Source of the DNA: Herbidospora galbida | GTDB taxonomy: Bacteria > Actinomycetota > Actinomycetes > Streptosporangiales > Streptosporangiaceae | DNA length: 64,000 nt | Direction of reading: 5' to 3' | Assembly: GCF_005233835.1 (NCBI RefSeq) | Contig: NZ_SZQA01000002.1 | Coordinates: forward strand, 124,001 to 188,000 | Shown: one piece after another, positions 49,091-59,108 of the stretch | How positions within the stretch are numbered: position 1 is the stretch's first letter | Layout of the letters: the number at the start of each line of letters is the position of its first letter | Notes under the pieces: model-generated | Databases searched by the model: none | Told to the model about the DNA's origin: nothing | Seen by the model: the letters and a program-made list of their open reading frames with translations, nothing else | Made by a program: the position numbers and the translations under genes

Positions 49091-49443
49091 TCCTCCTCCA
49101 GCTCCGTGAGAGCTTTTCGGAGCACGTCGGCCTCGGTGCCGGACACGGCCTGCGCGAACCTGGTCAGCGCGGCGGAACGGTCTCCGGTCATCTCGAGGGC
49201 CTCCAGCATCAGCTCGGCGATGTAGGCGTCACGGCTCGCGGCCGGTTCGTAGCGCCACGCACGGCCGTCGCGGACCCGCGTCAGGAAGCCCTTCCGGGTG
49301 AGCCGGTCGAGCACGGTCATGACGGTCGTCGGCGCCAGATCGCGATCGGCGATCAGCCGCCCCACCTCGCGGGCGGTCAACGGACCACCCTCCGCCCACA
49401 GAACGTCCATGATGCTGCGCTCAAGCTCGCCAAGACCCTTCAC
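49087..49443 (-). CDS. BlaI/MecI/CopY-family repressor
   Basis: 118 residues with a winged helix: LGELERSIMDVLWAEGGPLT, AREVGRLIADRDLAPTTVMT and VLDRLTRKGFLTRVRDGRAW. The C-terminal helical part mediates dimerisation. GTG 49443 follows TAGGCT (minus strand) by 7 nt, so the mRNA is likely leaderless and the operator at 49462-49473 lies in the promoter spacer. Confidence 0.93.
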   Translation of the reverse strand: MKGLGELERSIMDVLWAEGGPLTAREVGRLIADRDLAPTTVMTVLDRLTRKGFLTRVRDGRAWRYEPAASRDAYIAELMLEALEMTGDRSAALTRFAQAVSGTEADVLRKALTELEEE

Positions 49444-49461
49444 GACATTCAGCCTACCCGG

Positions 49462-49473
49462 CGTAGTACTACG
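49462..49473. promoter_or_regulatory. Palindromic BlaI-type operator
   Basis: CGTAGTACTACG is a perfect 12-bp palindrome with the TAGTACTA core typical of BlaI-family operators. It lies just upstream of the -10 hexamer TAGGCT (49451-49456 on the minus strand) of the blaI-type gene, where repressor would block RNA polymerase. Confidence 0.7.
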
Positions 49474-49500
49474 TCTCGTAGAGGAGGGTGGGGTACAACC

Positions 49501-50283
49501 TCAGCTTACAAGCGCCGACCAGGGCAGGGACAGCTCGCCGAGGCGCCACCGGGCTGTTCCCCCGTAGGGGGCGGAGGTGTGGAGAGGCCATGAGTCGCTC
49601 AGCAGGAGCGCCGCCCGGATCCAGCGCTGCCGCGCCCCGTACGCCCCGAAAGGGGCGGACACGGCCCAGGCGCGGTCCCAGTCGGTGAGGAAGGCGTGCA
49701 CCCGCTCGCCGGGCACGTTCCGGTGGATGAGCGTCTTGGGCAGCCGTTCGGCCAGGTCCGAGGGCTTGTCGATGCCGCCGAAGCGGGCCGCGAAGGTCAG
49801 CGTGCGGGGGCCGGCGGGGTCGAGGCCGACCCAGACCGCCCGGTGGCCGATCTCCGAGCAGGTGCCCTCGACGATCAGCCCGCCGGGCTGCAGCCGGGAG
49901 GCCATCAGCTCCCAGTACCGCCAGGCCTCGGCCTCGGGATACTGCCGCAGCACGTTGAAGGCCCGGATCACCAGCGGCGGCCGGCCGGGGATCTCGAAGC
50001 CGCCCCGGCGGAAGTCCAGGCCGGGTTTCCGGTACGCCGACGCCGCCGCCACCCGCTCGGGGTCGATCTCGACCCCCACCACCTCCAGGTCGCGCCGGAC
50101 CATCCGCAGCCGGGCGAACAGCTCCAGGGTGGTGACGGGGGAGGCGCCGTACCCGAGGTCGACCACCAGCGGGTCGGCGGCCGACCGCAGCAGGCCCTCG
50201 TGGACGGCGGCCAGCCACCGGTCGGCCCGCCGGAGCCGGTTGTGGCCGGTGGTGCCCCTCGTGATGGCCCCGACCGGTCTCAC
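49501..50283 (-). CDS. Class I SAM-dependent methyltransferase-like protein
   Basis: 260 residues. LVVDLGYGASPVTTLELFAR is a motif I SAM-binding loop, VVGVEIDPERVAAA motif post-I, and PLVIRAFNVLRQYPE with LQPGGLIVEGTCSE resemble later motifs. An N-terminal GTTGHNRLRRADRW precedes the fold. Substrate unknown; it overlaps the downstream end of the SDR gene by 4 nt, implying one transcription unit. Confidence 0.82.
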   Translation of the reverse strand: MRPVGAITRGTTGHNRLRRADRWLAAVHEGLLRSAADPLVVDLGYGASPVTTLELFARLRMVRRDLEVVGVEIDPERVAAASAYRKPGLDFRRGGFEIPGRPPLVIRAFNVLRQYPEAEAWRYWELMASRLQPGGLIVEGTCSEIGHRAVWVGLDPAGPRTLTFAARFGGIDKPSDLAERLPKTLIHRNVPGERVHAFLTDWDRAWAVSAPFGAYGARQRWIRAALLLSDSWPLHTSAPYGGTARWRLGELSLPWSALVS

Positions 50284-51017
50284 ACGCGGTGCACCTTGTG
50301 CTGGGCGGCCTGGGCGCGGGGGCGGATCACCAGGCGGTCGATGTTGACATGGGCCGGACGGGTCACCGCGAACGCGATCACGTCGGCCACGTCGTCGGCG
50401 GTCAGGGGGTCGGGGACGCCTTCGTACACCTTCTTGGCCTTGTCGGCGTCGCCCCGGAAGCGGTTGAGCGAGAACTCCTCGGTCTCCACCATCCCGGGCG
50501 CGATCTCGATGATCCGGACCGGCTCGCCGACGAGTTCGAGGCGGAGCGTCTCGGTCATGGAGGTCTGGCCGTGCTTGGCCGCGCAGTAACCGCCGCCGCC
50601 CTCGTAGGAGACCAGCCCGGCCACCGAGGTCAGCATGACCAGCACGCCGTCGCCGCTGGAGACCAGCTTCGGCAGCAGCGCCTGGGTCATCCGGAGGGCG
50701 CCCAGGACGTTGACCTCGTACATCGTGCGCCAGTCGTCGAGCAGGCCGTAGGCGACCGGTTCGAGGCCGACCGCGCCGCCCGCGTTGTTGACCAGCACGT
50801 CGACCGTCGGGACGGCGGCGTTGAAGGCGTCGACGGACTCCTGGGAGGTGACGTCGAGGGTCATCGGGACGATTCCCGGGTGCTCGGCGGCCAGTTCGTC
50901 GAGCCGTTCGCGGCGGCGGGCGGCCGCCACAACCTGGAACCCCTCTTTCGCCAGCCTGCGGGCCGTCGCGGCACCGATTCCGCTGCTGGCCCCCGTGACC
51001 ACGGCTGTTTTCGTCAT
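50280..51017 (-). CDS. SDR family oxidoreductase
   Basis: 245 residues: TGASSGIG at the N-terminus, NNAGG, catalytic S-Y-K with YCAAKHGQTSM. A classical SDR of unknown substrate. TAGGAT 7 nt before ATG 51017 on the minus strand suggests leaderless transcription, diverging from mshA. Confidence 0.9.
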   Translation of the reverse strand: MTKTAVVTGASSGIGAATARRLAKEGFQVVAAARRRERLDELAAEHPGIVPMTLDVTSQESVDAFNAAVPTVDVLVNNAGGAVGLEPVAYGLLDDWRTMYEVNVLGALRMTQALLPKLVSSGDGVLVMLTSVAGLVSYEGGGGYCAAKHGQTSMTETLRLELVGEPVRIIEIAPGMVETEEFSLNRFRGDADKAKKVYEGVPDPLTADDVADVIAFAVTRPAHVNIDRLVIRPRAQAAQHKVHRV

Positions 51018-51090
51018 GGTCGCAATCCTAGTGAGAGCGGGAATCTCGGGCTGAGTGTCATGGTTAGTCGTTGTTTGGAGGTGGTTGCGG

Positions 51091-52356
51091 GTGCGACGGG
51101 TGAACCGGGTCGCGACGATCAGCATGCACACGTCACCGCTCGACCAGCCGGGGACCGGCGACGCGGGCGGGATGAACGTCTACATCGTGGAGACGGCCAA
51201 ACGGCTGGCCGACCTCGGGGTCGAGGTCGAGATCTTCACCAGGCAGACGTCGCGCGACCTGCCCCCGATCGTGCAACTCGTGCCGGGCGTCTCCGTACGC
51301 CACGTCACCGCCGGCCCCTACGAGGAGCTCGACCGCTCCGACCTGCCGGGCCAGATGTGCGCGTTCCTGTCGGGCGTGCTGCGTACCGAGGCGATCTACG
51401 AACCCGGCCGCTACGACGTCATCCACTCCCACTACTGGCTGTCGGGCCAGGTCGGCTGGCTGGCCAAGGAGCGCTGGGGCGTGCCGCTCGTGCACACCAT
51501 GCACACCATGGCCAAGGTCAAGAACCTGCTCCTGGCCGAGGGCGACCGCCCCGAACCCCCGGCCCGCGTCTTCGGCGAGGAACAGGTCGTCGACGTGGCC
51601 GACCGCCTGGTCGCCAACACCGCCGCCGAGGCCGAAGAGCTCATCTCCCTGTACGCCGCCCCGCCCGCCCGCGTGAGCGTGGTGAACCCCGGGGTCAACC
51701 TCCAGGTGTTCCAGCCCGCGTCCAAGGGCGCCGCCCGCCACCGGCTGGGCCTGTCGCAGGACGCCCACGTGCTGCTGTTCGTCGGCCGCATCCAGCCGCT
51801 GAAGGCCCCCGACGTGCTGCTCCGGGCGGCCGCGAAGATGATCGCCGACGACCCCTCCTTAAGAGACCGCCTGGTGGTGGCCTGCGTCGGCGGCCCGAGC
51901 GGCAACGGACTGGCCCGCCCGTCCCTGCTCACCGACGTGGCCGCCGAACTGGGGCTCACCGATCTGGTCCACCTCGCCCCGCCGTGCCCGCAGCCCGAAC
52001 TGGCCGACTGGTACCGGGCCGCCGACGTCACGGTCGTGCCCTCCCACAACGAGTCCTTCGGCCTCGTCGCCCTGGAGTCGCAGGCGTGCGGCACCCCGGT
52101 CGTGGCGGCGTCGGTGGGTGGGCTGCGCACCGCCGTCGAGGACGGCGTCTCGGGTTTGCTGGTCGATAGTCACGACCCCGCCGAATGGGCGACCGCCCTG
52201 TCGGGCCTGCTCGACCGGCCCGCCTGGCGCGGCTTCCTCGCCGAGGGCGCCATCCGCCACGCCGCCGCGTTCGGCTGGCAGGCCACGGCCGGGCGGCTCG
52301 TGGAGGTGTATACCGGAGCAATGAGCCAGCTCCTGCCCGTGGCGGCCGCCCGATGA
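51091..52356 (+). CDS. mshA: D-inositol-3-phosphate glycosyltransferase
   Basis: 421 residues of GT4 fold. N-terminal [20 protein letters not shown] is diagnostic for MshA, followed by [41 protein letters not shown] and the E-x7-E motif in [20 protein letters not shown]. It makes GlcNAc-Ins-P, the first step of mycothiol synthesis. GTG 51091 has GGAGG 9 nt upstream; the in-frame GTG at 51055 lacks one. Coupled to the YbjN gene by ATGA. Confidence 0.96.
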   Translation: MRRVNRVATISMHTSPLDQPGTGDAGGMNVYIVETAKRLADLGVEVEIFTRQTSRDLPPIVQLVPGVSVRHVTAGPYEELDRSDLPGQMCAFLSGVLRTEAIYEPGRYDVIHSHYWLSGQVGWLAKERWGVPLVHTMHTMAKVKNLLLAEGDRPEPPARVFGEEQVVDVADRLVANTAAEAEELISLYAAPPARVSVVNPGVNLQVFQPASKGAARHRLGLSQDAHVLLFVGRIQPLKAPDVLLRAAAKMIADDPSLRDRLVVACVGGPSGNGLARPSLLTDVAAELGLTDLVHLAPPCPQPELADWYRAADVTVVPSHNESFGLVALESQACGTPVVAASVGGLRTAVEDGVSGLLVDSHDPAEWATALSGLLDRPAWRGFLAEGAIRHAAAFGWQATAGRLVEVYTGAMSQLLPVAAAR

Positions 52357-52838
52357 GCCTCGCCGCCGTGATCGAAGCCGCCCTGACGTCGATGGAGCTG
52401 AGCTACGAGAGCCCCCGCAGCGGCTCCTACCTGGTGAAGCTCCCCGGCACCCACAAGCTCCAGACGATGACCTGGCTGGTCGTCGACGAGCAGGCCCTCA
52501 ACATCGAGGCGTTCTTCTGCCGCGGCCCCGACGAGAACCACCAGGAGTTCTACCGCTGGCTGCTGTCCAAGAACGGGTCGATGTACGGCGTCCACTTCGC
52601 CCTCGACCACCGGGGCGACGTCCACCTCGTCGGCCGGATCCCCCATGAAGGGGTCACCGAGGCCGAGGTCGACCGGCTGCTCGGCTGCGTGCTCACCTAC
52701 GCCGACGAGCTGTTCGACCCGGCCCTGGAGATCGGCTTCGCGACCTCGATCAGGCGCGAGTGGGAGTGGCGGCTCGAACGCGGCGAGTCGACTGCCAATT
52801 TGCAGGCTTTCGCCCGTTTCGCCGACCCGGAGCGTTAA
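52353..52838 (+). CDS. YbjN domain-containing protein
   Basis: 161 residues. [20 protein letters not shown], then [40 protein letters not shown] and [20 protein letters not shown] are characteristic of YbjN, a fold like type-III chaperones. It often follows mshA in actinobacteria; its function is unknown. The ATG overlaps the mshA stop (ATGA). Confidence 0.9.
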   Translation: MSLAAVIEAALTSMELSYESPRSGSYLVKLPGTHKLQTMTWLVVDEQALNIEAFFCRGPDENHQEFYRWLLSKNGSMYGVHFALDHRGDVHLVGRIPHEGVTEAEVDRLLGCVLTYADELFDPALEIGFATSIRREWEWRLERGESTANLQAFARFADPER

Positions 52839-52862
52839 CCGTCCACCACTAAGATGCCGGTC

Positions 52863-53600
52863 ATGGCGACTTTGGTACTGCTCCGGCACGGCGAGAGCGA
52901 ATGGAACGTCAAGGGCCTGTTCACGGGCTGGGTCGACGTCAACCTCTCGGCTGCCGGTGAGGAGGAGGCCGCGCGCGGCGGCCGGCTGCTGCTTGAGGCG
53001 GGCGTGCGCCCCGACGTGGTGCACACGTCCCTGCTGACCCGCGCGATCCGCACCGCCCAGCTCGCGCTGGAGGCGGCCGACCTGCTCTGGCTCCCGGTCG
53101 AGCGGTCGTGGCGGCTCAACGAGCGCCACTACGGCGCCCTCCAGGGCAAGGACAAGGCGCAGACCCGCGCCGAGTTCGGCGACGAGCAGTTCATGCTCTG
53201 GCGCCGCTCCTACGACACCCCGCCGCCCCCCATCGCCGACGACGACGAGTTCTCCCAGTTCGCCGACGCGCGCTACGCGGGCCTGCCGAAGGAACTCCGC
53301 CCCAAGACCGAGTGCCTCAAAGACGTCGTCGACCGCATGCTGCCCTACTGGTACGACTCGATCGTCCCGCAGCTCGCCGCCGGCAAGACCGTCCTCGTGG
53401 CCGCCCACGGCAACTCCCTGCGCGCCCTGGTCAAGCACCTCGACAACATCAGCGACGCCGACATCGCCGGCCTGAACATCCCCACCGGCATCCCCCTGCG
53501 CTACGAACTCGACTCTGACTACAAGCCGACCAGCTCCGGCTACCTCGACCCCGAGGCCGCGGCAGCAGCCATCGAAGCAGTGGCCAACCAGGGCAAGTAA
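52863..53600 (+). CDS. gpmA: 2,3-bisphosphoglycerate-dependent phosphoglycerate mutase
   Basis: 245 residues: [20 protein letters not shown] with catalytic His 9, [35 protein letters not shown] and [18 protein letters not shown]. It interconverts 3- and 2-phosphoglycerate. TAAGAT at 52850-52855 ends 7 nt before ATG 52863, which favours that start over ATG 52854. The mshA-ybjN-gpm order is common in actinomycetes. Confidence 0.95.
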   Translation: MATLVLLRHGESEWNVKGLFTGWVDVNLSAAGEEEAARGGRLLLEAGVRPDVVHTSLLTRAIRTAQLALEAADLLWLPVERSWRLNERHYGALQGKDKAQTRAEFGDEQFMLWRRSYDTPPPPIADDDEFSQFADARYAGLPKELRPKTECLKDVVDRMLPYWYDSIVPQLAAGKTVLVAAHGNSLRALVKHLDNISDADIAGLNIPTGIPLRYELDSDYKPTSSGYLDPEAAAAAIEAVANQGK

Positions 53601-53610
53601 TCCCGGGCAT

Positions 53611-53645
53611 GAAAAATCCCCGGCCCCCCGAGGGCCGGGGATTTC
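53611..53645 (+). terminator. Terminator after the phosphoglycerate mutase gene
   Basis: AAATCCCCGGCCC-CCCGA-GGGCCGGGGATTT stem followed by CGCTTATT, between convergent gpm and phoU. Confidence 0.85.
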
Positions 53646-53687
53646 GCTTATTCGGGTCAACTTGTGCTTTGCCTGCGGAGCACGCGC

Positions 53688-54335
53688 CTATTCCTCGTCG
53701 CGGGAGCCGGTGACCAGGTAGACGACGTCACGGGCCACGCGGACGGCGTGGTCGGCGTAGCGCTCGTAGTAGCGGCCCGCCAGGGTGATGTCGATCGCGG
53801 CCTCGATGCCGTGGTTCCAGTTCGGCGAGAGCAGAACGCGGAACAGGCGGCGGTGCAGCAGGTCCATCGCGTCGTCGTCGGCCTCGAGCTCCTTGGAGAG
53901 CTCGACGTCGCGGGTCGCGATGCAGGTGCCGGTCTTGGTGATCAGGCGCTCGGCGATCTGGTCCATCTCGACGATGGTGTCGCGGAGCTCGGCCGGGATG
54001 GCCGACTCGGGGTGGCGCATCCGGGCGATCTTGGCGATGTGCTCGGCCAGGTCGCCCATGCGCTCAAGGTCGGCGGCCATGCGCAGCGCGGTGATGACCG
54101 TACGGAGGTCGACCGCGACGGGCTGCTGGGTGGCCATCAGCTCGTAGATGGAGGTCTCCACCTCGGCGTACAGCCGGTTGACCTCCTCATCCTGAGAGAT
54201 CACACTCTCGGAGAGGTGAAGATCGGCGTCAAGCAGGGCCGTGGTGGCCCGGGACATGGCCGAGCGAACCAGGCGGGTCATCTCGACCAGCTTGATCGTG
54301 AGTTTGTCCAGCTCGTCATGATAGGCGTCGCGCAT
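53688..54335 (-). CDS. phoU: PhoU phosphate signalling protein
   Basis: 215 residues, all helical with two PhoU repeats: YHDELDKLTIKLVEMTRLVR and DLERMGDLAEHIAKIARM in the first, TITLAGRYYERYADHAVRVA in the second. It couples phosphate uptake to SenX3/RegX3 signalling, encoded divergently. ATG 54335 (MRDAYHDEL) is the family start; upstream ATGs in frame fall inside or beyond the PHO box. No pst genes lie in the window. Confidence 0.94.
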   Translation of the reverse strand: MRDAYHDELDKLTIKLVEMTRLVRSAMSRATTALLDADLHLSESVISQDEEVNRLYAEVETSIYELMATQQPVAVDLRTVITALRMAADLERMGDLAEHIAKIARMRHPESAIPAELRDTIVEMDQIAERLITKTGTCIATRDVELSKELEADDDAMDLLHRRLFRVLLSPNWNHGIEAAIDITLAGRYYERYADHAVRVARDVVYLVTGSRDEE

Positions 54336-54354
54336 GCCCGTCACGGTAATCGTC

Positions 54355-54387
54355 GCTTCGTGAACGATCTCCGACCGGAAAGTGAAC
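54355..54387 (-). promoter_or_regulatory. PHO box between phoU and senX3
   Basis: On the minus strand three 11-bp units run in tandem: GTTCACTTTCC, GGTCGGAGATC and GTTCACGAAGC. The first and third carry the GTTCAC core of the actinobacterial PhoP direct repeat unit; the middle is weaker. The site is 20 bp upstream of phoU. Confidence 0.75.
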
Positions 54388-54459
54388 TCTTTCGGAAAGG
54401 CCATGGTCAGTAGGCATCCGGCCGTGAGGAACATGGGTATTCCCACCTAGCATCGAAGC

Positions 54460-55631
54460 GTGAATGAGTTGCTGGCGAGTCTTGCCGCGATGGGTGGGTT
54501 CCTGGTGGGCACCCTCGTCATGCTGGCGATCCGGCGGCAGTCCGAACCGTCCTCAGTGCCGGATTCCCCGCCGGAGGAGACCCTGTCTCCGGGCGTGGCC
54601 TCGCTCCTGGCGGTGCTGCCGTCATCGGCGGTCGTACTCGACAGGGAGGACCGCGTCCTGCGGGCCAGCTCGGCGGCCCGCGCCTACGGACTGGTCCGCG
54701 GCGACACGCTCATCTCGGCCGAACTGCTCGCGCTGGCCCGCAAGGTCCGCCGCGACGGCGAGATCCGCGAGGGCGAGATCGAGACGTCCGGCCGGAAGTT
54801 CGGCCAGGAGTCGACCTCGTTCGCGGTCCGCGTGGCCCCGCTGGGCTCCACGGGTCAGGTGCTGGTCCTGGCCGAAGACCAGACCGACCGGCTCCGCGTC
54901 GAGGCGGTCCGCCGCGACTTCGTCGCCAACGTCAGCCACGAGCTCAAGACCCCGGTCGGCGCGCTCAGCCTGCTCGCCGAGACGATCCAGGACGCCGCCG
55001 ACGACCCCGAGGCGGTCACCCGCTTCGCCGGCCGCATGCAGCACGAGGCGGCCCGGCTCACCTACCTCATCCAGGACCTGATCACACTGTCCCGCATCCA
55101 GGGCGCCGAGGAGATCCCGACCCCGGAGCCGGTCCCGGTCGACGAGGCCGTCCACGAGGCCATCGACCGGTGCAGCACCAAGGCCGCGTCGAAGGACATC
55201 ACGCTGGTCGCGGGCGGCACCGGCGGCCTCAACATCTGGGGCGACGACGAACTGCTCGTCACCGCCCTGCGCAACCTGATCGACAACGCGGTCGCCTACA
55301 GCCCCGAGCACACCCGCGTCGTGGTGAGCGCCCGCCCGGCCGGCGACTCGGTCGAGATCAGCATCAGCGACCAGGGCATCGGCATCCCCGAGAGCGCCCA
55401 GGAACGCATCTTCGAACGCTTCTTCCGGGTCGACGCGGCCCGCTCGCGCTCGACCGGCGGCACCGGCCTGGGCCTGGCCATCGTCAAACACGTCGCCGTC
55501 GCCCACGGCGGCGAGGTGTCGGTCTGGAGCAAGGAAGGCTCCGGCTCGACCTTCACTCTCCGCCTCCCCGCGTTCGGCGGGGTCGCGGTCGCCACACCCC
55601 GCACAACGTCAACTCCCCTGGAGGCGGCCAC

Positions 55632-55635
<4 letters not shown>
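54460..55635 (+). CDS. senX3: Sensor histidine kinase SenX3/PhoR
   Basis: 391 residues. N-terminal TM helix (LASLAAMGGFLVGTLVMLAI), PAS-like region (LPSSAVVLDREDRVLRASSA), HisKA with phospho-acceptor in NVSHELKTPVGAL (about H160), and HATPase: NLIDNAVAYSPEHTRVVV, ISDQGIGIPE, GGTGLGLAIVKH. It responds to phosphate together with RegX3. GTG 54460 is preceded by TAGCAT at 54448-54453 (gap 6 nt), a leaderless start. Only one TM helix is evident. Confidence 0.94.
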
Positions 55636-56324
<689 letters not shown>

Positions 56325-56436
56325 ACCCCCCTCGGCTCCGCCGGCCCGTGCAACAAAGACGCGCGGGTCGGCCATACGCCTGCTTCCAAAACTCCGCTCC
56401 GTTACGGAGCAGGAGCTTTTGCCTGTCTGGAAACGC

Positions 56437-56473
56437 GAAAACGACCGGCCGCTGAGAGCGGCCGGTCGTTTTC
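56437..56473. terminator. Bidirectional terminator after regX3
   Basis: GAAAACGACCGGCCGCT-GAGA-... stem with arms AAAACGACCGGCCGCT and AGCGGCCGGTCGTTTT-like, T- and A-tracts on both sides, between convergent genes. A second small hairpin (GCTCCG-TTA-CGGAGC) sits just before it. Confidence 0.88.
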
Positions 56474-56479
56474 GGTGGC

Positions 56480-57076
56480 TCAGTGGCCGGAGGACTCGCC
56501 GGCCGGGGTGGCGGCGGGTGACGGCTTCGGCGGGGCGGGGATGGCGCCCGGGACCGGGGGGAGGGTCGCGTATTCGCGGTTGCGGGTGATGACCGGGACG
56601 ACCATGGTCACCTCGCCCGCGTTCTGGAACTTGAGGGTCAGGGGGATGCTCTCGCCGCCGCGCAGGGCCGCCTTCACGCCCTGGATCTGGATCTGCGGGT
56701 TCGGGCCGGTGCCCGTGTGGACGAGGGTGCCCACCGGCAGCTGCACGCCGCCGCCCTGGGCCGCCGTGGCGGCGTTGGGGTCGGGGGTGACGCCTGTCAG
56801 GACGTCGGGCGCGGTGCCGTCGTTGGTGAGCGACAGGTAGAGCGGCACGGTGCCGCCGGCGGGGATCTGGCCGCCCGGGTCGGGGCCGAGCATGTATGCC
56901 TGGCTGACCTTCATGCCGTTCACGCCGTACTGTCCGTCGCGGATGAGAACCTGGGACTCGGTCGGCGCGTAGGGCTTGTTGGTGTTCGCGTCGGTCCCGG
57001 CGCCACACGCGGCCAGCGCGGGGGCGGCGGCCAGAAACGCGGCGATGGCGATCACCCTGCGGCTGGTCGTGGTCAC
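56480..57076 (-). CDS. Lipoprotein, LpqE-like
   Basis: 198 residues. Signal peptide RRVIAIAAFLAAAPALAACG with lipobox ALAAC. The rest is an immunoglobulin-like, copper-chaperone-type (PCuAC/DUF461) beta domain: VNGMKVSQAYMLGPDPGGQI, VPLYLSLTNDGTAPDVLTGV and NAGEVTMVVPVITRNREYAT, with a Pro/Ser tail. GTG 57076 has AGGAGA 8 nt upstream. Position upstream of carD matches mycobacterial lpqE, supporting the assignment. No Met/His copper motif is obvious. Confidence 0.78.
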   Translation of the reverse strand: MTTTSRRVIAIAAFLAAAPALAACGAGTDANTNKPYAPTESQVLIRDGQYGVNGMKVSQAYMLGPDPGGQIPAGGTVPLYLSLTNDGTAPDVLTGVTPDPNAATAAQGGGVQLPVGTLVHTGTGPNPQIQIQGVKAALRGGESIPLTLKFQNAGEVTMVVPVITRNREYATLPPVPGAIPAPPKPSPAATPAGESSGH

Positions 57077-57296
57077 GGTCGAGAATCTCCTTGCTAACGC
57101 GCGCGATCGTATGCGGGGATCACCATATCGGCGTGGCATGCCCGTCCGATAACCGCCCCGGGAACACTCGAGACGCAGGTCATCCCGCTTGTCGGACGGC
57201 GCGATTCACACAGTAGAGCTCTTGTCAAGTCCCAAAATGAGGCTTTGACCTGCAGTTATGGTGATTTCACTGTTCCGGGAGAGTGTTGGCGCGTGG

Positions 57297-57330
57297 TACC
57301 CTGGAGTACAGCGGAAGGGGTACTTGTCAC
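57297..57330 (+). promoter_or_regulatory. Possible carD promoter -10 and ribosome site
   Basis: TACCCT at 57297-57302 resembles an actinobacterial -10; GAAGGGG at 57313-57319 precedes ATG 57331. The -35 is unclear. Confidence 0.4.
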
Positions 57331-57813
57331 ATGACTTTCCAGGTCGGCGACACGGTCGTCTACCCCCATCACGGGGCTGCTCGGATCGAAGCCATCACCA
57401 CTCGGACGATTAAGGGTGAGGAAAAGACCTACCTGGTACTGAAGGTCGACAAGGGCGACCTCACCGTCCAGGTGCCTGCGGAGAACGCGGAGCTCGTCGG
57501 CGTGCGCGATGTGGTCGGTCAGGAGGGCCTCGAGAGGGTCTTCGACGTCCTGCGCATGCCTCACACCGAAGAGCCCACCAACTGGTCGCGCCGTTACAAG
57601 GCGAACCTTGAGAAGCTCGCGTCGGGTGACGTCAACAAGGTGGCCGAAGTGGTTCGGGACCTCTGGCGCCGCGACCGCGAGCGTGGACTCTCCGCAGGTG
57701 AGAAGCGGATGCTCGCGAAGGCTCGGCAGATTCTGGTCAGCGAACTCGCTCTGGCTGAGAAGACCAACGAGGACAAAGCGGAAGCCTTGCTCGACGAGGT
57801 GCTGAACTCCTGA
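57331..57813 (+). CDS. carD: CarD transcriptional regulator
   Basis: 160 residues. RNA-polymerase interaction domain ([40 protein letters not shown]) and DNA-binding helical domain with the conserved Trp ([20 protein letters not shown]). CarD stabilises open promoter complexes and is essential in mycobacteria. Neighbours (LpqE-like, IspF, CysS, RlmB) match the mycobacterial order with the exception of IspD. ATG 57331 has AAGGGG upstream. Confidence 0.96.
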   Translation: MTFQVGDTVVYPHHGAARIEAITTRTIKGEEKTYLVLKVDKGDLTVQVPAENAELVGVRDVVGQEGLERVFDVLRMPHTEEPTNWSRRYKANLEKLASGDVNKVAEVVRDLWRRDRERGLSAGEKRMLAKARQILVSELALAEKTNEDKAEALLDEVLNS

Positions 57814-57830
57814 GCGCAAAACTTCCGAGG

Positions 57831-58289
57831 GTGGGCGTCGGTGTCGACGTCCACCCTTTCGCTTCTGGGCGTGACCTTCACCTGGCGGGGTTGTTCTGGC
57901 CCGGGGAGACCGGTCTGGCCGGTCACTCCGACGGCGACGCGGCGGCGCACGCGTGCTGCGACGCGCTGCTGTCGGCGGCCGGGCTGGGAGACCTGGGCAA
58001 GGTCTTCGGCACGTCGGATCCCCGCTGGTCGGGGGCGTCCGGGGTGACGTTGCTGACCGAGACGGCGCGGCTGGTGCGTGAGGCCGGCTTCGAGATCGGC
58101 AACGTCGCGGTGCAGATCATCGGGAACCGGCCCAAACTTTCTCCGCGTCGCGGTGAGGCGGAGAAGGCGCTCGGTGCGGCGGTGGGGGCTGACGTGAGCG
58201 TCAGCGCGACCACGACCGACGGGCTGGGGCTGACGGGTCGCGGCGAGGGGATCGCGGCGATCGCCAATGCGTTGATCGTCGCCCTTTAG
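57831..58289 (+). CDS. ispF: 2-C-methyl-D-erythritol 2,4-cyclodiphosphate synthase
   Basis: 152 residues from GTG 57831: [20 protein letters not shown] with metal-binding D and [21 protein letters not shown], and [20 protein letters not shown]. The MEP-pathway cyclase. In frame upstream is CTG 57810 giving S-A-K-L-P-R-V-G, which resembles typical IspF N-termini and would overlap the carD stop as CTGA; the GTG is the conventional choice. IspD, usually between CarD and IspF, is absent from the window. Confidence 0.93.
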   Translation: MGVGVDVHPFASGRDLHLAGLFWPGETGLAGHSDGDAAAHACCDALLSAAGLGDLGKVFGTSDPRWSGASGVTLLTETARLVREAGFEIGNVAVQIIGNRPKLSPRRGEAEKALGAAVGADVSVSATTTDGLGLTGRGEGIAAIANALIVAL

Positions 58290-58706
58290 ACTTCGCGAAC
58301 CTCGGTGTGGCTTGGGTTTCTTTCGGTTCGCTGTCGCGGCTGATTGCGACTTGGGCTGCCCGTTTCGGCGTTGCGGGGCTTTGTATGAGCGGGCGAGGAG
58401 CGCCGGTTAGCGGCCGTCGCTCGGGCGGCTGGCGGTGCCGGGGTGGGCGGAGCCGTAACGGCGCGGGGTTCTGTTTGCCGCGTCTGTCACATCAGGCTCT
58501 TGGAGTTCGTTTTGTCGCAGGAGATGGCCGGCGGAGATAACGCTTTGGTTCGTTCCAAAGTGGATGGCAACCGGTGTCCGGGATGCGGCGTCTCATATGC
58601 GGTTGGGGCGGCGATTCCGTAACCAGGCGCGGTGCGTGGATCGCCGTCCCTTTTTGGGTACTTCATCCCCTAGAGGTGCAGATGTCACCTCGTCGGGGGG
58701 AATGTC
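58290..58706. other. Intergenic region after ispF
   Basis: About 417 bp with no recognisable gene. It contains GC-rich inverted repeats (e.g. near 58395-58460) and, at the right end, GGGTAC at 58666-58671, which may be part of a stress-sigma promoter for the next gene. ACCTCGTCGGGGGG is the ribosome-site area. Confidence 0.4.
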
Positions 58707-59021
58707 ATGATCGCTTCGATCCTTGGCGCCATCATCATCGGTGTGGTGATTGGGGCGCTGGCGCGCCTGATCCTGCCGGGGCGGCAGAACATCAGCATCG
58801 GGATGACGATCCTGGTGGGAATCGTCGCCGCGCTCATCGGGTCGCTCATCGCGGCGCTGTTCGGGTTCGCCAACACGCGGGGGTTCGACTGGTGGGAGCA
58901 CATCCTCCAGCTCGTGCTGGCCGTGATCGGCGTCGGCTTCGTCGCGGGGCGGGGCATCACCGCAGGTCGCGGGCGTGGGCACGGCGGGGCCACCGGCCGG
59001 CCTGGGCACAGCGGGATCTAA
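58707..59021 (+). CDS. GlsB/YeaQ/YmgE-family stress membrane protein
   Basis: 104 residues: three TM helices (ILGAIIIGVVIGALARLILP, GMTILVGIVAALIGSLIAAL, ILQLVLAVIGVGFVAGR) with the family's ALARLILPGRQ motif after the first helix and a Gly/Arg-rich tail. Small transglycosylase-associated proteins of this type are induced by stress. A GGGTAC and purine-rich ribosome site lie upstream. A paralogue follows at 59109. Confidence 0.9.
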   Translation: MIASILGAIIIGVVIGALARLILPGRQNISIGMTILVGIVAALIGSLIAALFGFANTRGFDWWEHILQLVLAVIGVGFVAGRGITAGRGRGHGGATGRPGHSGI

Positions 59022-59108
59022 AAAATTCCGGCGCCAGGCATATTTTGCCGTTACAGGGTATTCGACCGCTTGAGCGTGAAGGTGTCACCCTCAAGGGGAG
59101 GTCGAATA

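Noticed and set aside
54336-54446. Longer PhoU starting at ATG 54446
   Set aside because: The extension would be translated from the PHO box and promoter region and does not match the family N-terminus.
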